From Alphaproteobacteria bacterium (GTDB lineage Bacteria > Pseudomonadota > Alphaproteobacteria > UBA8366 > GCA-2717185), in contig JAJFJB010000067.1 of assembly GCA_021774435.1 (NCBI GenBank), positions 1 to 43,000 of the forward strand: a DNA stretch of 43,000 bases, written 5' to 3'. A program made the position numbers and the translations under genes. The notes below the pieces were generated by a model. The model saw only the letters and a program-made list of their open reading frames with translations. It searched no databases and was not told the DNA's origin. Shown here piece after piece: positions 28,355-36,327 of this stretch (position 1 is the first letter of the stretch; each line of letters begins with the position of its first letter).

Positions 28355-29098
28355 ATGCCTCTTCCCCGCCATCCCATCGTCCTCATCCCGGCACGGCTCG
28401 CCTCCTCCCGTTTGCCTGACAAACCTCTGGCGGATATTCATGGCGTACCGATGATCGTGCAGGTTCTCAATCGCGGGCTCGAGGCCGATATTGGCCCCGT
28501 CGTCATCGCCGCCGGAGACCGTGAAATAGCAGACGCCGTCCGCGATTCCGGGGGCGAAGCGATATTGACCGACCCGGCGCATCCCTCCGGCTCGGATCGC
28601 ATTTTCGAAGCCTTAACGCGATACGACCCGGACGGTCGCTACGACGCCATCGTCAATGTGCAAGGCGACCTCCCGACGATTAAAAAGCAAACCGTCCGCA
28701 CCGCTTTCGAAGTACTCGCTAATGAACAAGTCGATATCGCCACGCTCGGTGTCGAAATCACGGAAGAGTCGGAACGCACAAATCCAAATGTCGTTAAAGC
28801 GGTAACAGCGATCAAAGCACCCGATTCGGTCGGACGGGCGCTGTACTTTACTCGGGCTACCGCGCCGTGGGGTGATGGACCTCTGTATCATCACATTGGC
28901 CTCTATGCCTACCGCCGTGCGGCATTGGAACGTTTTGTCGGGCTGCCGCCTGGAATTTTGGAACAACGCGAACGGCTTGAACAATTGCGCGCCCTGGAAG
29001 CGGGAATGCGGATCGACATCGCTCTCGTTGACACGATTCCATTGGGTGTCGATACTCCCGCCGATTTGGCCCGGGCGCGGGAGATGCTGGCGCCTTGA
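28355..29098 (+). CDS. kdsB: 3-deoxy-manno-octulosonate cytidylyltransferase
   Basis: Activates Kdo as CMP-Kdo for lipopolysaccharide inner core synthesis; cytoplasmic. It is 247 aa, normal length. [19 protein letters not shown] is the nucleotide-binding start, [14 protein letters not shown] follows, and [10 protein letters not shown] is the Mg2+/CTP motif (here QGDLP; many homologues have QGDEP). [17 protein letters not shown] and [15 protein letters not shown] complete the match. The presence of kdsB implies a Gram-negative envelope with Kdo. It is divergent from cycM and 31 bp before pheA. Confidence 0.95.
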   Translation: MPLPRHPIVLIPARLASSRLPDKPLADIHGVPMIVQVLNRGLEADIGPVVIAAGDREIADAVRDSGGEAILTDPAHPSGSDRIFEALTRYDPDGRYDAIVNVQGDLPTIKKQTVRTAFEVLANEQVDIATLGVEITEESERTNPNVVKAVTAIKAPDSVGRALYFTRATAPWGDGPLYHHIGLYAYRRAALERFVGLPPGILEQRERLEQLRALEAGMRIDIALVDTIPLGVDTPADLARAREMLAP

Positions 29099-29129
29099 AA
29101 TCGCCTTAACAAATTGAAATGGCATAATA

Positions 29130-29981
29130 ATGGCGTCAGACAGCAACAATCTCATCGCGTATCAGGGGCAACCCGGCGCGAACTCGGATATGGCCTGCAG
29201 AGAGGTCCATCCGGACATGGAACCGCTTCCGTGCCCCTCCTTCGAGGATGTTTTCGCGGCTGTCCGCGACGGCGAGGCGCGCCTTGCCATGATTCCGATC
29301 GAAAACTCCGCCGCTGGCCGGGTCGCCGACATTCACCACCTGCTTCCGGATTCAGAGTTGCATATCATCGCCGAACATTTTCATCCGGTTCACCATCATC
29401 TGATGGGAATTAAGGGCACGAAAATTGAGGATTTGAAGATTGTTCGCAGCCATCACCAGGCACTCTCTCAATGCCGGGAGACACTCAGATCGCTCGGATT
29501 GACACCGGAAGTTCACGCCGATACCGCTGGCGCGGCCAAGGATTTAGCCGAGAACCCGGACCCAACGGAAGGCGCCATTGCCTCCGATCTCGCGGCGAAG
29601 ATCTACGATCTTGATATTTTGCGCAAGAACATGGAGGACCACACCCACAACACCACGCGCTTCATCATCATGGCAAAGGAACCAATCGACCCGGATGCCG
29701 ATAACGGGCCGATCATGACGTCATTCGTCTTCCAGGTCCGCAACGTCCCCGCCGCGCTGTACAAGGCCATGGGCGGCTTCGCGACCAATGGTGTGAATAT
29801 GACCAAGCTCGAATCCTACATGGTCAATGGAGAATTCTCCGCGACCCAGTTCTATGCCGACATCGAAGGCCATCCCAGCCAGACGAATGTGCGATTGGCG
29901 CTGGAAGAGCTCGGATTCTTCAGCCGTGCGGTCAAGGTGCTCGGCGTTTATCCCGCCAATCGGAGCGGATACGAAAATTAG
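29130..29981 (+). CDS. pheA: Prephenate dehydratase
   Basis: Converts prephenate to phenylpyruvate in phenylalanine synthesis. It is 283 aa and lacks the chorismate mutase domain seen in enteric P-proteins. The catalytic domain opens IAYQGQPGANSDMAC, with PIENSAAGRVADIHHLL and THNTTRFIIMAKEP as signatures. A C-terminal ACT regulatory domain (~190-275) carries KLESYMVNGEFSATQFYADIEGH, the form of the Phe-binding ESRP region seen in alphaproteobacteria. Located 31 bp after kdsB, a common alphaproteobacterial pairing. Feedback control by phenylalanine is likely. Confidence 0.95.
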   Translation: MASDSNNLIAYQGQPGANSDMACREVHPDMEPLPCPSFEDVFAAVRDGEARLAMIPIENSAAGRVADIHHLLPDSELHIIAEHFHPVHHHLMGIKGTKIEDLKIVRSHHQALSQCRETLRSLGLTPEVHADTAGAAKDLAENPDPTEGAIASDLAAKIYDLDILRKNMEDHTHNTTRFIIMAKEPIDPDADNGPIMTSFVFQVRNVPAALYKAMGGFATNGVNMTKLESYMVNGEFSATQFYADIEGHPSQTNVRLALEELGFFSRAVKVLGVYPANRSGYEN

Positions 29982-30267
29982 CGATACCGGCACAGAATCG
30001 AAGGAAAAAGCGGCGCATTACGGGTTAATCTGCTTTGCTGCGGGAATCGTCTGTTTTGTGCTTGGGGCAACGCTCGTTACCGCACGGATTGACCTCCCTG
30101 AATTCACGATCACTGTCGGCAAGGTCTTATTTTTAGGGTGGCCCCTCTTAACGCTCGCTGCCGCATACTTGCGTTTTCGAGGCTGTGGTCCCCGAGATTG
30201 GCTTGTTTGGACGTCGCTCACCGTCCTAATTGTCCCGGCTACGATGGTCGCAATCGTGTTTCTATGA
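29977..30267 (+). CDS. Small three-TM membrane protein, start unclear
   Basis: A frame in the gap after pheA encodes three hydrophobic segments (HYGLICFAAGIVCFVLGATL; VGKVLFLGWPLLTLAAAYL; WLVWTSLTVLIVPATMVAIVFL). It is about 96 residues from the ATT at 29977, which overlaps the pheA stop (ATTAG). No ATG, GTG or TTG lies between the pheA end and TM1; in-frame ATGs exist only inside pheA (e.g. 29827). A non-standard start or a start within pheA must be assumed. Membrane-protein character and position suggest a real gene, but it may be non-coding. Function unknown. Without it, 29982-30285 would hold nothing else I can identify. Confidence 0.4.
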   Translation: MSDTGTESKEKAAHYGLICFAAGIVCFVLGATLVTARIDLPEFTITVGKVLFLGWPLLTLAAAYLRFRGCGPRDWLVWTSLTVLIVPATMVAIVFL

Positions 30268-30285
30268 CGGTGTCCAATGCAACAC

Positions 30286-31182
30286 TTACTGGTTCATCCA
30301 GTCCTCGATAAGGCGTCGCGAAATCGAATCGCGCCGCGGCAACCGGAAAGCGTCGTTTTCGGGAGACTTGAGAAGATCGTCCCGGGTAAACCAGCGCGCA
30401 TCTTCCAACTCGTCCCGATCGACGTTTAAGACATCGCTGGTCGCCTGCGCCATGAAGCCAAGCATGATCGATGACGGAAAAGGCCATGGCTGCGAAGAAT
30501 GATAATGAATGTCGGTAATCTCGACACCGGCTTCTTCAAATATCTCCCGTGCGACGGCATCTTCCAAACTTTCGCCCGGTTCCACGAAGCCCGCCAAGAC
30601 GGAATGCTGACCCGGCGGCCAATTCTTCTGCCGGCCGAGGATCAGGCGGTCGCCGCCATCATGAACCAGCATGATCACAGCAGGGTCGAGACGCGGGAAA
30701 TGCTGCGCCGCGCAGTCGGCATTAGTACATTTCCGCATATGACCCGAATCCTGACTAGTCGTGGCGCTGCCGCAAACACCGCAGAACTGATGCCGCAAAT
30801 GCCACTGAATCGTCGCCCGCGCATAAACCAGCAAGGCGCCTTCCTGGTGGGGAAGCAATTGCCCGATGCCTCGCATATCGCGGAATTGTCCATGTTCTTC
30901 CAGGGGAGGATCATCATAAGCCGAAAAATCAGCGGCGAAATGCGGGACGTCTTCCACAAGGCCGAGAAATACGACTGCCCCCGCGCCCATCAAAAGGCCC
31001 CTATTGGCTTCCACGGCGACCCCCACGGGCGTGTCACCAGCCTGAACGAGATTCTGTGATCGCCAGATCGGCACGATCCGCGCAATGCGGTCTTCGATCT
31101 GCTGCTTGATCCATTCCTCGTCGGCGCGAAGGTGCGCAGCACGGTCAATACCGCCCGACGCATAGAAATTTGGTGTTTTCAT
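30286..31182 (-). CDS. nudC: NAD(+) diphosphatase (NudC-type Nudix hydrolase)
   Basis: Hydrolyses NAD(H) and can remove NAD caps from RNA 5' ends. It is 298 aa. An N-terminal domain is followed by a zinc ribbon (Cys134, 137, 152, 157; CGVCG ... CTNADC) and a Nudix box (198-220, GFVEPGESLEDAV then REIFEEAGVEI). SQPWPFPSSIMLGF after the box is the SQPWPFPxS signature that defines NudC. ATG 31182 is chosen; the frame runs on to 31371, but that extra part covers the 4.5S RNA gene. It converges with the small membrane protein and is divergent from ffs. Confidence 0.94.
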   Translation of the reverse strand: MKTPNFYASGGIDRAAHLRADEEWIKQQIEDRIARIVPIWRSQNLVQAGDTPVGVAVEANRGLLMGAGAVVFLGLVEDVPHFAADFSAYDDPPLEEHGQFRDMRGIGQLLPHQEGALLVYARATIQWHLRHQFCGVCGSATTSQDSGHMRKCTNADCAAQHFPRLDPAVIMLVHDGGDRLILGRQKNWPPGQHSVLAGFVEPGESLEDAVAREIFEEAGVEITDIHYHSSQPWPFPSSIMLGFMAQATSDVLNVDRDELEDARWFTRDDLLKSPENDAFRLPRRDSISRRLIEDWMNQ

Positions 31183-31235
31183 GGTCCGAAATCTGCCATG
31201 CCAACAAAATTCGTGCAATTGGGTCGCGACTCCCC

Positions 31236-31266
31236 TTGCCGGACCGGGGTCGAGTCCTGATATACT
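31236..31266 (+). promoter_or_regulatory. Promoter of the 4.5S RNA gene
   Basis: TTGCCG (31236-31241) and TATACT (31261-31266), 19-bp spacer. The -10 box ends 6 nt before the predicted RNA 5' end (31273). The spacing is slightly long. Confidence 0.5.
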
Positions 31267-31272
31267 CCAATC

Positions 31273-31369
31273 GGAAGGCTGGCGTGCGGACGAGGTCCTC
31301 GCCAACCCGGTCAGATCCGGAAGGAAGCAGCCGTAACGAGTTCGCCACGGGTCGTGGGTCCAGTCTTCC
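31273..31369 (+). ncRNA. ffs: Bacterial small SRP RNA (4.5S RNA)
   Basis: RNA component of the signal recognition particle that, with Ffh, targets membrane proteins to the translocon. The invariant domain IV is present (GGTCAGATCCGGAAGGAAGC then AGCCGTAACG, about 31309-31338). It contains the GGAA-type tetraloop and the symmetric/asymmetric loop sequences bound by the Ffh M domain. The ends close a 10-bp stem: GGAAGGCTGG (31273-31282) with CCAGTCTTCC (31360-31369), one G-U pair. About 97 nt, normal for the short bacterial form. A T-rich run follows. The ffs-dnaX-ybaB-recR order is common in this class. Confidence 0.93.
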
Positions 31370-31382
31370 ACTTTTATTTTTT
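31360..31382 (+). terminator. ffs: T-rich end of ffs
   Basis: The closing strand of the 4.5S stem (31360-31369) is followed by TTTTATTTTTT (31372-31382). Together with the RNA's own stem this may terminate or help to end the transcript. dnaX begins 53 nt later, so some read-through is possible. Confidence 0.4.
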
Positions 31383-31435
31383 GTGCGAAAGCCTTAAAAA
31401 CTGCCAGTTAACGACGGCGAGCGTTTCCTGACGAT

Positions 31436-33175
31436 ATGAACGATAGTTCCAATTCCACCGGATACCGCGTCCTTGCGCGCAAGTACCGGCCGCGTGGGTT
31501 CGATGAACTGATCGGACAGGAAGCGCTGGTTCGCACACTATCGAACGCCATTGCGACCAACCGGATTGCACACGCCTTCGTGCTTACGGGCGTGCGCGGT
31601 GTCGGAAAAACAACGACGGCGCGGATTATTGCCCGCGCCCTGAATTGCGTTGGAGCCGATGGCAGCGGTGGCCCGACCGTGGAGCCTTGCGGCGTCTGCG
31701 AAAATTGTACGTCGATCGCCGAAGACCGCCATGTCGACGTCATCGAAATGGACGCCGCCAGCCGCACCGGCATCGACGATATCCGCGAGCTAATCGAGGG
31801 TGTCCGCTATAAGCCCGTCTCGGCACGGTACAAGGTCTATATCATTGACGAGGTTCACATGCTGTCGCGGCAAGCCTTCAATGGTCTGCTGAAAACGCTG
31901 GAGGAGCCACCCGATCACGTCATTTTCGTTTTCGCCACTACGGAAATCCGCAAAGTTCCGGTCACCGTTCTATCGCGCTGCCAACGCTTCGATTTACGCC
32001 GCATCGAACGCGAGCAGCTAGCCGATCATTTTCGCATGGTTTCCGGTAAAGAGGCTGTCGAAATCGAAGAAGAAGCCGTCGATATTATCGCCAGGGCTGC
32101 CGATGGTTCCGTCCGCGACGGGCTGTCGTTGCTCGACCAAGCGATTGCCTTGTCCGGTGGAAAAATTACGGCGGTGCAAGTTCGGGATATGCTTGGCCTC
32201 GCCGACCGTGGCGCCGTATTCGACCTTTTCGACGCGGTTATGTCCGGAGATATCGCAACGGCGCTCGAACGGTTCCGCACGATGTACCGGGACGGCGTGG
32301 ACCCCATTGTTGTCCTGCAAGACCTGCTGGACCTCACGCACTGGCTGACGCGCGTCAAAATCGCGCCCGATCTGGTCAATGAGCCGGGCGTTCCGGAAGA
32401 GGAACGCGTGCGAGGCGCAAAACTATCCCAAAGCCTGACGATGCCGACGCTGACCCGATGCTGGCAGATGTTGCTGAAAGGGTTAGGCGAGACACAAGTT
32501 GCACCGTCATCATTGGCCGCGGGGGAGATGGTGCTCGTTCGGCTTGTCTTTGCGGCGGACCTTCCACCGCCGGGCGATCTTGTCAAGCGGCTGCAAAATG
32601 AAAAGGGGCGTGAAAGCGCAACGACACCACCCGCAGCCGCGCCGCAGACTAGCGCCGCACCTGTACCGGCATCTCCCGCCGGATCCGGTGCTTCGGCCGC
32701 TATCGAGCGAGCACCTGACCCTGAATATTATCCTGATCCCGAGCCGTATTCCGATCCGGTACCGCAAGCGCAGTCAGCATCGGAGCCCGTGCAGGCCTTG
32801 CGCTCTTTTGCGGATGTGGTAGCGCTGTTCGAAGAGAAGCGGGAAGGCATCCTGACGACCCATTTGCGCCAAGACTTCCACCTCGTGCATTTCGACGTCG
32901 GCCGGATTGAGTTTCGGCCTGGTCCGCTTGCTCCGCGCGATCTTGCAAATCGCATCGGCAAGCTTCTCTCGGAATGGACCGGAAATCGCTGGATTGTCAG
33001 CGTCTCGGATGCCGAAGGCGAAGCGACGCTCGCCGAAAAAGCACAGGCGGTCGAAAATCAACGCTTCGCCGAAGCCGAGCAGCACCCGCTCGTGAATGCC
33101 GTTAAGGACGCATTCCCCGGTGCGAAGATAATAAAAGTCAATGACCGGACGACCTCCGGACCCGACGAAAGTTAG
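31436..33175 (+). CDS. dnaX: DNA polymerase III subunit gamma/tau
   Basis: Clamp-loader ATPase that loads the beta clamp and (as tau) links polymerase cores to the helicase. It is 579 aa. Domain I has Walker A TGVRGVGKTT (51-60), zinc-site cysteines (71, 85, 88, 91), Walker B VYIIDEVH (134-141) and the SRC arginine finger (180-182). The collar domain III ends near residue 375. A Pro/Ala/Ser- and Tyr/Asp-rich linker (~395-450) leads to the tau-specific C-terminal part. A possible -1 frameshift heptamer lies at the collar/linker junction (see 32602). It is first of dnaX-ybaB-recR and 66 nt after ffs. Confidence 0.96.
   Translation: MNDSSNSTGYRVLARKYRPRGFDELIGQEALVRTLSNAIATNRIAHAFVLTGVRGVGKTTTARIIARALNCVGADGSGGPTVEPCGVCENCTSIAEDRHVDVIEMDAASRTGIDDIRELIEGVRYKPVSARYKVYIIDEVHMLSRQAFNGLLKTLEEPPDHVIFVFATTEIRKVPVTVLSRCQRFDLRRIEREQLADHFRMVSGKEAVEIEEEAVDIIARAADGSVRDGLSLLDQAIALSGGKITAVQVRDMLGLADRGAVFDLFDAVMSGDIATALERFRTMYRDGVDPIVVLQDLLDLTHWLTRVKIAPDLVNEPGVPEEERVRGAKLSQSLTMPTLTRCWQMLLKGLGETQVAPSSLAAGEMVLVRLVFAADLPPPGDLVKRLQNEKGRESATTPPAAAPQTSAAPVPASPAGSGASAAIERAPDPEYYPDPEPYSDPVPQAQSASEPVQALRSFADVVALFEEKREGILTTHLRQDFHLVHFDVGRIEFRPGPLAPRDLANRIGKLLSEWTGNRWIVSVSDAEGEATLAEKAQAVENQRFAEAEQHPLVNAVKDAFPGAKIIKVNDRTTSGPDES
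32602..32613 (+). promoter_or_regulatory. dnaX: Candidate -1 frameshift site in dnaX
   Basis: The in-frame heptamer A AAG GGG (32602-32608) has the X XXY YYZ form. A -1 slip is followed by GCG and then TGA (32611-32613), giving a 392-residue product ending ...LQNEKGA, against 579 for tau. The site is at the end of domain III, matching the place where E. coli dnaX slips and stops to make gamma. I see no clear upstream Shine-Dalgarno-like stimulator and no strong adjacent hairpin. A 5-bp CCGGC/GCCGG hairpin (32666-32682) is 58 nt away. Confidence 0.4.
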
Positions 33176-33189
33176 TGGAGTAACCCAGC

Positions 33190-33513
33190 ATGAAAAATCT
33201 TGGCCAGCTTATGAAGCAAGCCCAGGAAATGCAGTCTAAAATGGCGGAGATGCAGCAGCGCCTCGCGGATGTCGAGATCACGGGCACTGCCGCCGCCGGC
33301 ATGGTAACCGTCGTGCTCAATGGGAAGGGCGAAATGCGCAAGGCGAAGATCGACCCATCTCTGATTGTTCCGGAGGAAGCAGAGGTCCTGGAAGATTTGA
33401 TCGTTGCCGCGCAAAACGATGCCCGCGCCAAGGTCGATGCGCATATGCAGGAAGAAACATCGAAAATGATGGGCGGCGTTGATTTGCCGCCTGGTTTCAA
33501 AATGCCGTTCTAG
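33190..33513 (+). CDS. ybaB: YbaB/EbfC nucleoid-associated protein
   Basis: A 107-residue DNA-binding dimer. [25 protein letters not shown] is the N-terminal helix (the 'tweezers' arm), [20 protein letters not shown] the beta hairpin, and [17 protein letters not shown] the second helix. The C-terminal [13 protein letters not shown] is the standard ending. Lies 14 nt after dnaX and 10 nt before recR. Role in nucleoid organisation or gene regulation. Confidence 0.95.
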   Translation: MKNLGQLMKQAQEMQSKMAEMQQRLADVEITGTAAAGMVTVVLNGKGEMRKAKIDPSLIVPEEAEVLEDLIVAAQNDARAKVDAHMQEETSKMMGGVDLPPGFKMPF

Positions 33514-33523
33514 CGGCGCATTC

Positions 33524-34111
33524 ATGCAAGAAATCGAACGACTGATCCAATTGCTCGCGCGGCTGCCGGGACTGGGCCCGCGCTCCGCCCGGCGTGCGGC
33601 ACTGCATTTAATCAAAAAACCGGACACGCTGATGGAACCATTGGCGCGCGCGATTGGCGATGCCGCAGCGGCGATTCGGACCTGCTCAAGTTGCGGCAGT
33701 ATCGATACGACGGATCCATGCTCGATTTGTACGAACCCGGAGCGCGACAAATCGCAACTCTGCATTGTCGAGGAAGTCGCTGATTTATGGGCGATCGAAC
33801 GCACAGGCAGTTTCCCCGGATGCTACCATGTGCTTGGCGGCCGCCTTTCCGCGCTTGACGGTATCGGCCCCGAAGATCTGAACATCGCGTCTCTTGTTGC
33901 CCGCGTATCCGCAGAAGGCATCAAGGAAGTTATCCTGGCAACCAACCTAACAGTCGATGGGCAAACGACAGCGCACTACATTACCGAACGACTCGAGCCG
34001 ACAGGCGTCGATGTGACCCGGCTGGCGCATGGCGTCCCAGTCGGCGGGGAGCTTGACTATCTCGACGACGGGACGCTAACCGCCGCCCTTCGCGCAAGAC
34101 GATCACTTTAA
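33524..34111 (+). CDS. recR: Recombination protein RecR
   Basis: With RecF/RecO it loads RecA onto gapped single-stranded DNA. It is 195 aa: helix-hairpin-helix [16 protein letters not shown] (11-26), a four-Cys zinc finger (Cys54, 57, 66, 69), then a Toprim domain starting [14 protein letters not shown] and continuing with [22 protein letters not shown] 33524 lies 10 nt after ybaB; a frame opening at 33479 overlaps ybaB and adds unrelated residues. The 90 bp to the next gene hold a GCCG-CGTTT-CGGC hairpin (34138-34150), too weak to call a terminator. Confidence 0.96.
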   Translation: MQEIERLIQLLARLPGLGPRSARRAALHLIKKPDTLMEPLARAIGDAAAAIRTCSSCGSIDTTDPCSICTNPERDKSQLCIVEEVADLWAIERTGSFPGCYHVLGGRLSALDGIGPEDLNIASLVARVSAEGIKEVILATNLTVDGQTTAHYITERLEPTGVDVTRLAHGVPVGGELDYLDDGTLTAALRARRSL

Positions 34112-34201
34112 CACCACGTTTTAGGATCCATAATTTTGCCGCGTTTCGGCCATGTTTGTGTGTTTTGATTTCTGGATTATTCAGTTCAGGGGAATTCTTT
34201 G

Positions 34202-35614
34202 ATGTTAATGCGTACATTGCTTGCTTCCGTTCTTATCGCCACATCGCTTACGGCTTCAGCCGCCGAACAATCCACCAGACCAGAAGATCAAACCGCCGTC
34301 ACGCTGACGGTGTATCAGCAAAATTTGGCGCTGATTCGGGAACTGCGTCGGGTGTCGCTGTCCCAAGGCCGTAGTCGCCTCGCCGTGATCGGCGTTCCTT
34401 CTTCGCTGATGCCGGAGACAGTGCTGGCGGGCGGGACCACCAAAGACCGGCTCAGCGTCGTCGGACAGGTTTACGAATCCGCCCTTCTTACACCCGAGGC
34501 GCTTTTGCAGGCGTCTGTTGGAAAATCGGTTCAAGTCGTAACAAGAAACCGCGAAACCGGCGCCGAATCTTTTGCAACAGCGGAAGTGCTTCGCGCACAG
34601 GGTCGGGAAGCGTTGCTGCGTCTCGACGGCCGTATCCGAACAATCGACGTCAGACGGATCGCATTCGATTCTGCCCCCTCGAACTTGCGGTCCCGACCGA
34701 CACTCGTCCTCGACTTGGACAACGCCGCAGCGGGAGACGAAACGCTTTCCCTCAGCTACCTGACGCGCGGCATGGTCTGGCGTGCGGACTATGTCGCGCG
34801 GTTGAGCGAAGATGAATCTGGCATGCAACTCGCAGGCTGGGTGACTTTGACGAACTCGACGGGAACTGCCTTCAAGAACGCCCAACTCCGGGTCGTGGCC
34901 GGCAACGTCAACCGGGCCACCGAGAGATCGCGGTCGACAGGTATTATGGCCATGCAATCCGTCGCGGCGAAGGGAAGGCGAGCGCCGGTGGAAACCGCCG
35001 TTTCCGATTTGCGTGTCTTCGGTTTCGACGAAAAAATGTCTATCGGCGGCAAGGAGTCACGCCAATTGGCGTTATTGGCATCCACACCAATTAAGATCGA
35101 AAAGGAATACCGTCTATACGGGAACGCGTCCCATTTTGGCAGTGTGCGCCGGGATACGCAGCGTGCGAATCCTGCCGTGCGGTTCAAATTTGATAACACC
35201 AAAACAGCGGGCCTGGGACGCAGCCTTCCCGGGGGTACGGTTCGGCTGTACGCCCCATCGAAAGGTGGCGATATATTCCGGGGTCAGGATGGCATCCGTC
35301 ACACGCCCGTCGGCGAGAAGGTCACGCTGACGGCAGGGCAGGCGACCGATATCACAAGCGAGCGCCGCCAGACTGAATTTCGCCGCGATGGACTGCCGAA
35401 AAATGTCGTCGAAACCGGCCATTCCATCACCCTCCGCAACGCCAAGGAACAAGCCGTAACCGTGGTGGTTATCGAACGCATTCCTGGCGATTGGAAGATG
35501 CTCTCGGAATCGCATGGTCATACCAAACAATCATCCAATGAGGCGCTTTGGCGCATCACGGTGCCGGCGGGTGGCGAGACTGAATTAACCTATAAGGTCC
35601 GCACGCGCTTCTGA
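34202..35614 (+). CDS. Exported DUF4139-domain protein
   Basis: A 470-residue protein with a Sec signal peptide (~1-20, LLASVLIATSLTASAA). The mature part is mainly beta (QNLALIRELRRVSLSQGRSRLAVIGVPSSLMPETV; LSYLTRGMVWRADYVARL) and carries the DUF4139-type region toward the C-terminus (LARLYAPS-like stretch VRLYAPSKGGDIFRGQDGIRHTPVGEKVTL). Function unknown; related proteins are periplasmic or surface proteins. ATG 34202 has AGGGGA 8 nt upstream; a TTG one codon earlier and an ATG two codons later are alternatives. It stands alone between recR and the sugar-gene pair. Confidence 0.8.
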   Translation: MLMRTLLASVLIATSLTASAAEQSTRPEDQTAVTLTVYQQNLALIRELRRVSLSQGRSRLAVIGVPSSLMPETVLAGGTTKDRLSVVGQVYESALLTPEALLQASVGKSVQVVTRNRETGAESFATAEVLRAQGREALLRLDGRIRTIDVRRIAFDSAPSNLRSRPTLVLDLDNAAAGDETLSLSYLTRGMVWRADYVARLSEDESGMQLAGWVTLTNSTGTAFKNAQLRVVAGNVNRATERSRSTGIMAMQSVAAKGRRAPVETAVSDLRVFGFDEKMSIGGKESRQLALLASTPIKIEKEYRLYGNASHFGSVRRDTQRANPAVRFKFDNTKTAGLGRSLPGGTVRLYAPSKGGDIFRGQDGIRHTPVGEKVTLTAGQATDITSERRQTEFRRDGLPKNVVETGHSITLRNAKEQAVTVVVIERIPGDWKMLSESHGHTKQSSNEALWRITVPAGGETELTYKVRTRF

Positions 35615-35694
35615 ACGGTCGCAGGAACATTGCGCCCTTTGACGTTCCGTGCTCCATATACTTGGGCAATGATCGCAGCCGGTGTATTGGGAAT

Positions 35695-36327
35695 ATGAGC
35701 AAGCCAATTGTCATTATGGGAGCTGGTGGGCACGGCAAAGTGCTCTTCGATATCTGTCGCGAAACAGGCCGGGATGTCGGTGGTTTTTTAGACCAAAATG
35801 TCGAAGGAGAGGTGCATGGCCTGCCCGTGCTCGGCAACGATACGATGCTCGACGATGCCGGTTTCGTTTCGGCGCACGATTTTGTCCTCGGTATCGGCAA
35901 CCCTGCACTGCATAAACGGTTGTCGGCGTTGATCGTTGAAAAGGGGGGGGCGCTGGCAACCCTGGTGCACCCTGCTGCAACGATATCGCAATCGGTTTCT
36001 CTTGGCAGCGGTTGTGCCGTGATGGCGGGCGTTGTCATCAATATCGATGCCCAAATCGGCGACAATTGCATCATCAATACGAGGGCGTCGATCGATCACG
36101 ACTGCCGCCTCGGGAACGATGTTCAAATTTGTCCCGGCGCCACGCTGGCCGGCGTCGTGGAATGCGGCGATGATGTATTCGTTGGCGCTGGTGCGACTAT
36201 TTTGCCCACGGTCAAGATTGGCGCGCGGACCGTCGTCGGCGCCGGTGCCCTGGTGAACAGAGACATACCTGCCGACAAGACTGTCGTCAGCCGGTCGTTC
36301 CGATTTGCAAATGGGAGTTCGTCTTGA
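35695..36327 (+). CDS. NeuD/PglD-type sugar O/N-acyltransferase
   Basis: A 210-residue left-handed beta-helix acyltransferase. The N-terminal sugar-binding fold starts KPIVIMGAGGHGKVLFDIC, typical of NeuD/PglD. Hexapeptide repeats follow (VHPAATISQSVSLGSGCAVM, VVINIDAQIGDNCIINT). The catalytic His is expected in RASIDHDCRLGNDV. PglD-like members N-acetylate a UDP-4-amino sugar; NeuD-like ones modify sialic-type acids. ATG 35695; the frame is open from a TTG at 35662. The next gene overlaps the stop (TTGA), so the two are coupled. Substrate unknown. Confidence 0.82.
   Translation: MSKPIVIMGAGGHGKVLFDICRETGRDVGGFLDQNVEGEVHGLPVLGNDTMLDDAGFVSAHDFVLGIGNPALHKRLSALIVEKGGALATLVHPAATISQSVSLGSGCAVMAGVVINIDAQIGDNCIINTRASIDHDCRLGNDVQICPGATLAGVVECGDDVFVGAGATILPTVKIGARTVVGAGALVNRDIPADKTVVSRSFRFANGSSS

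Noticed and set aside
34138..34150. GCCG-CGTTT-CGGC hairpin after recR
   Set aside because: Only four base pairs and no proper T-run; weak as a terminator.
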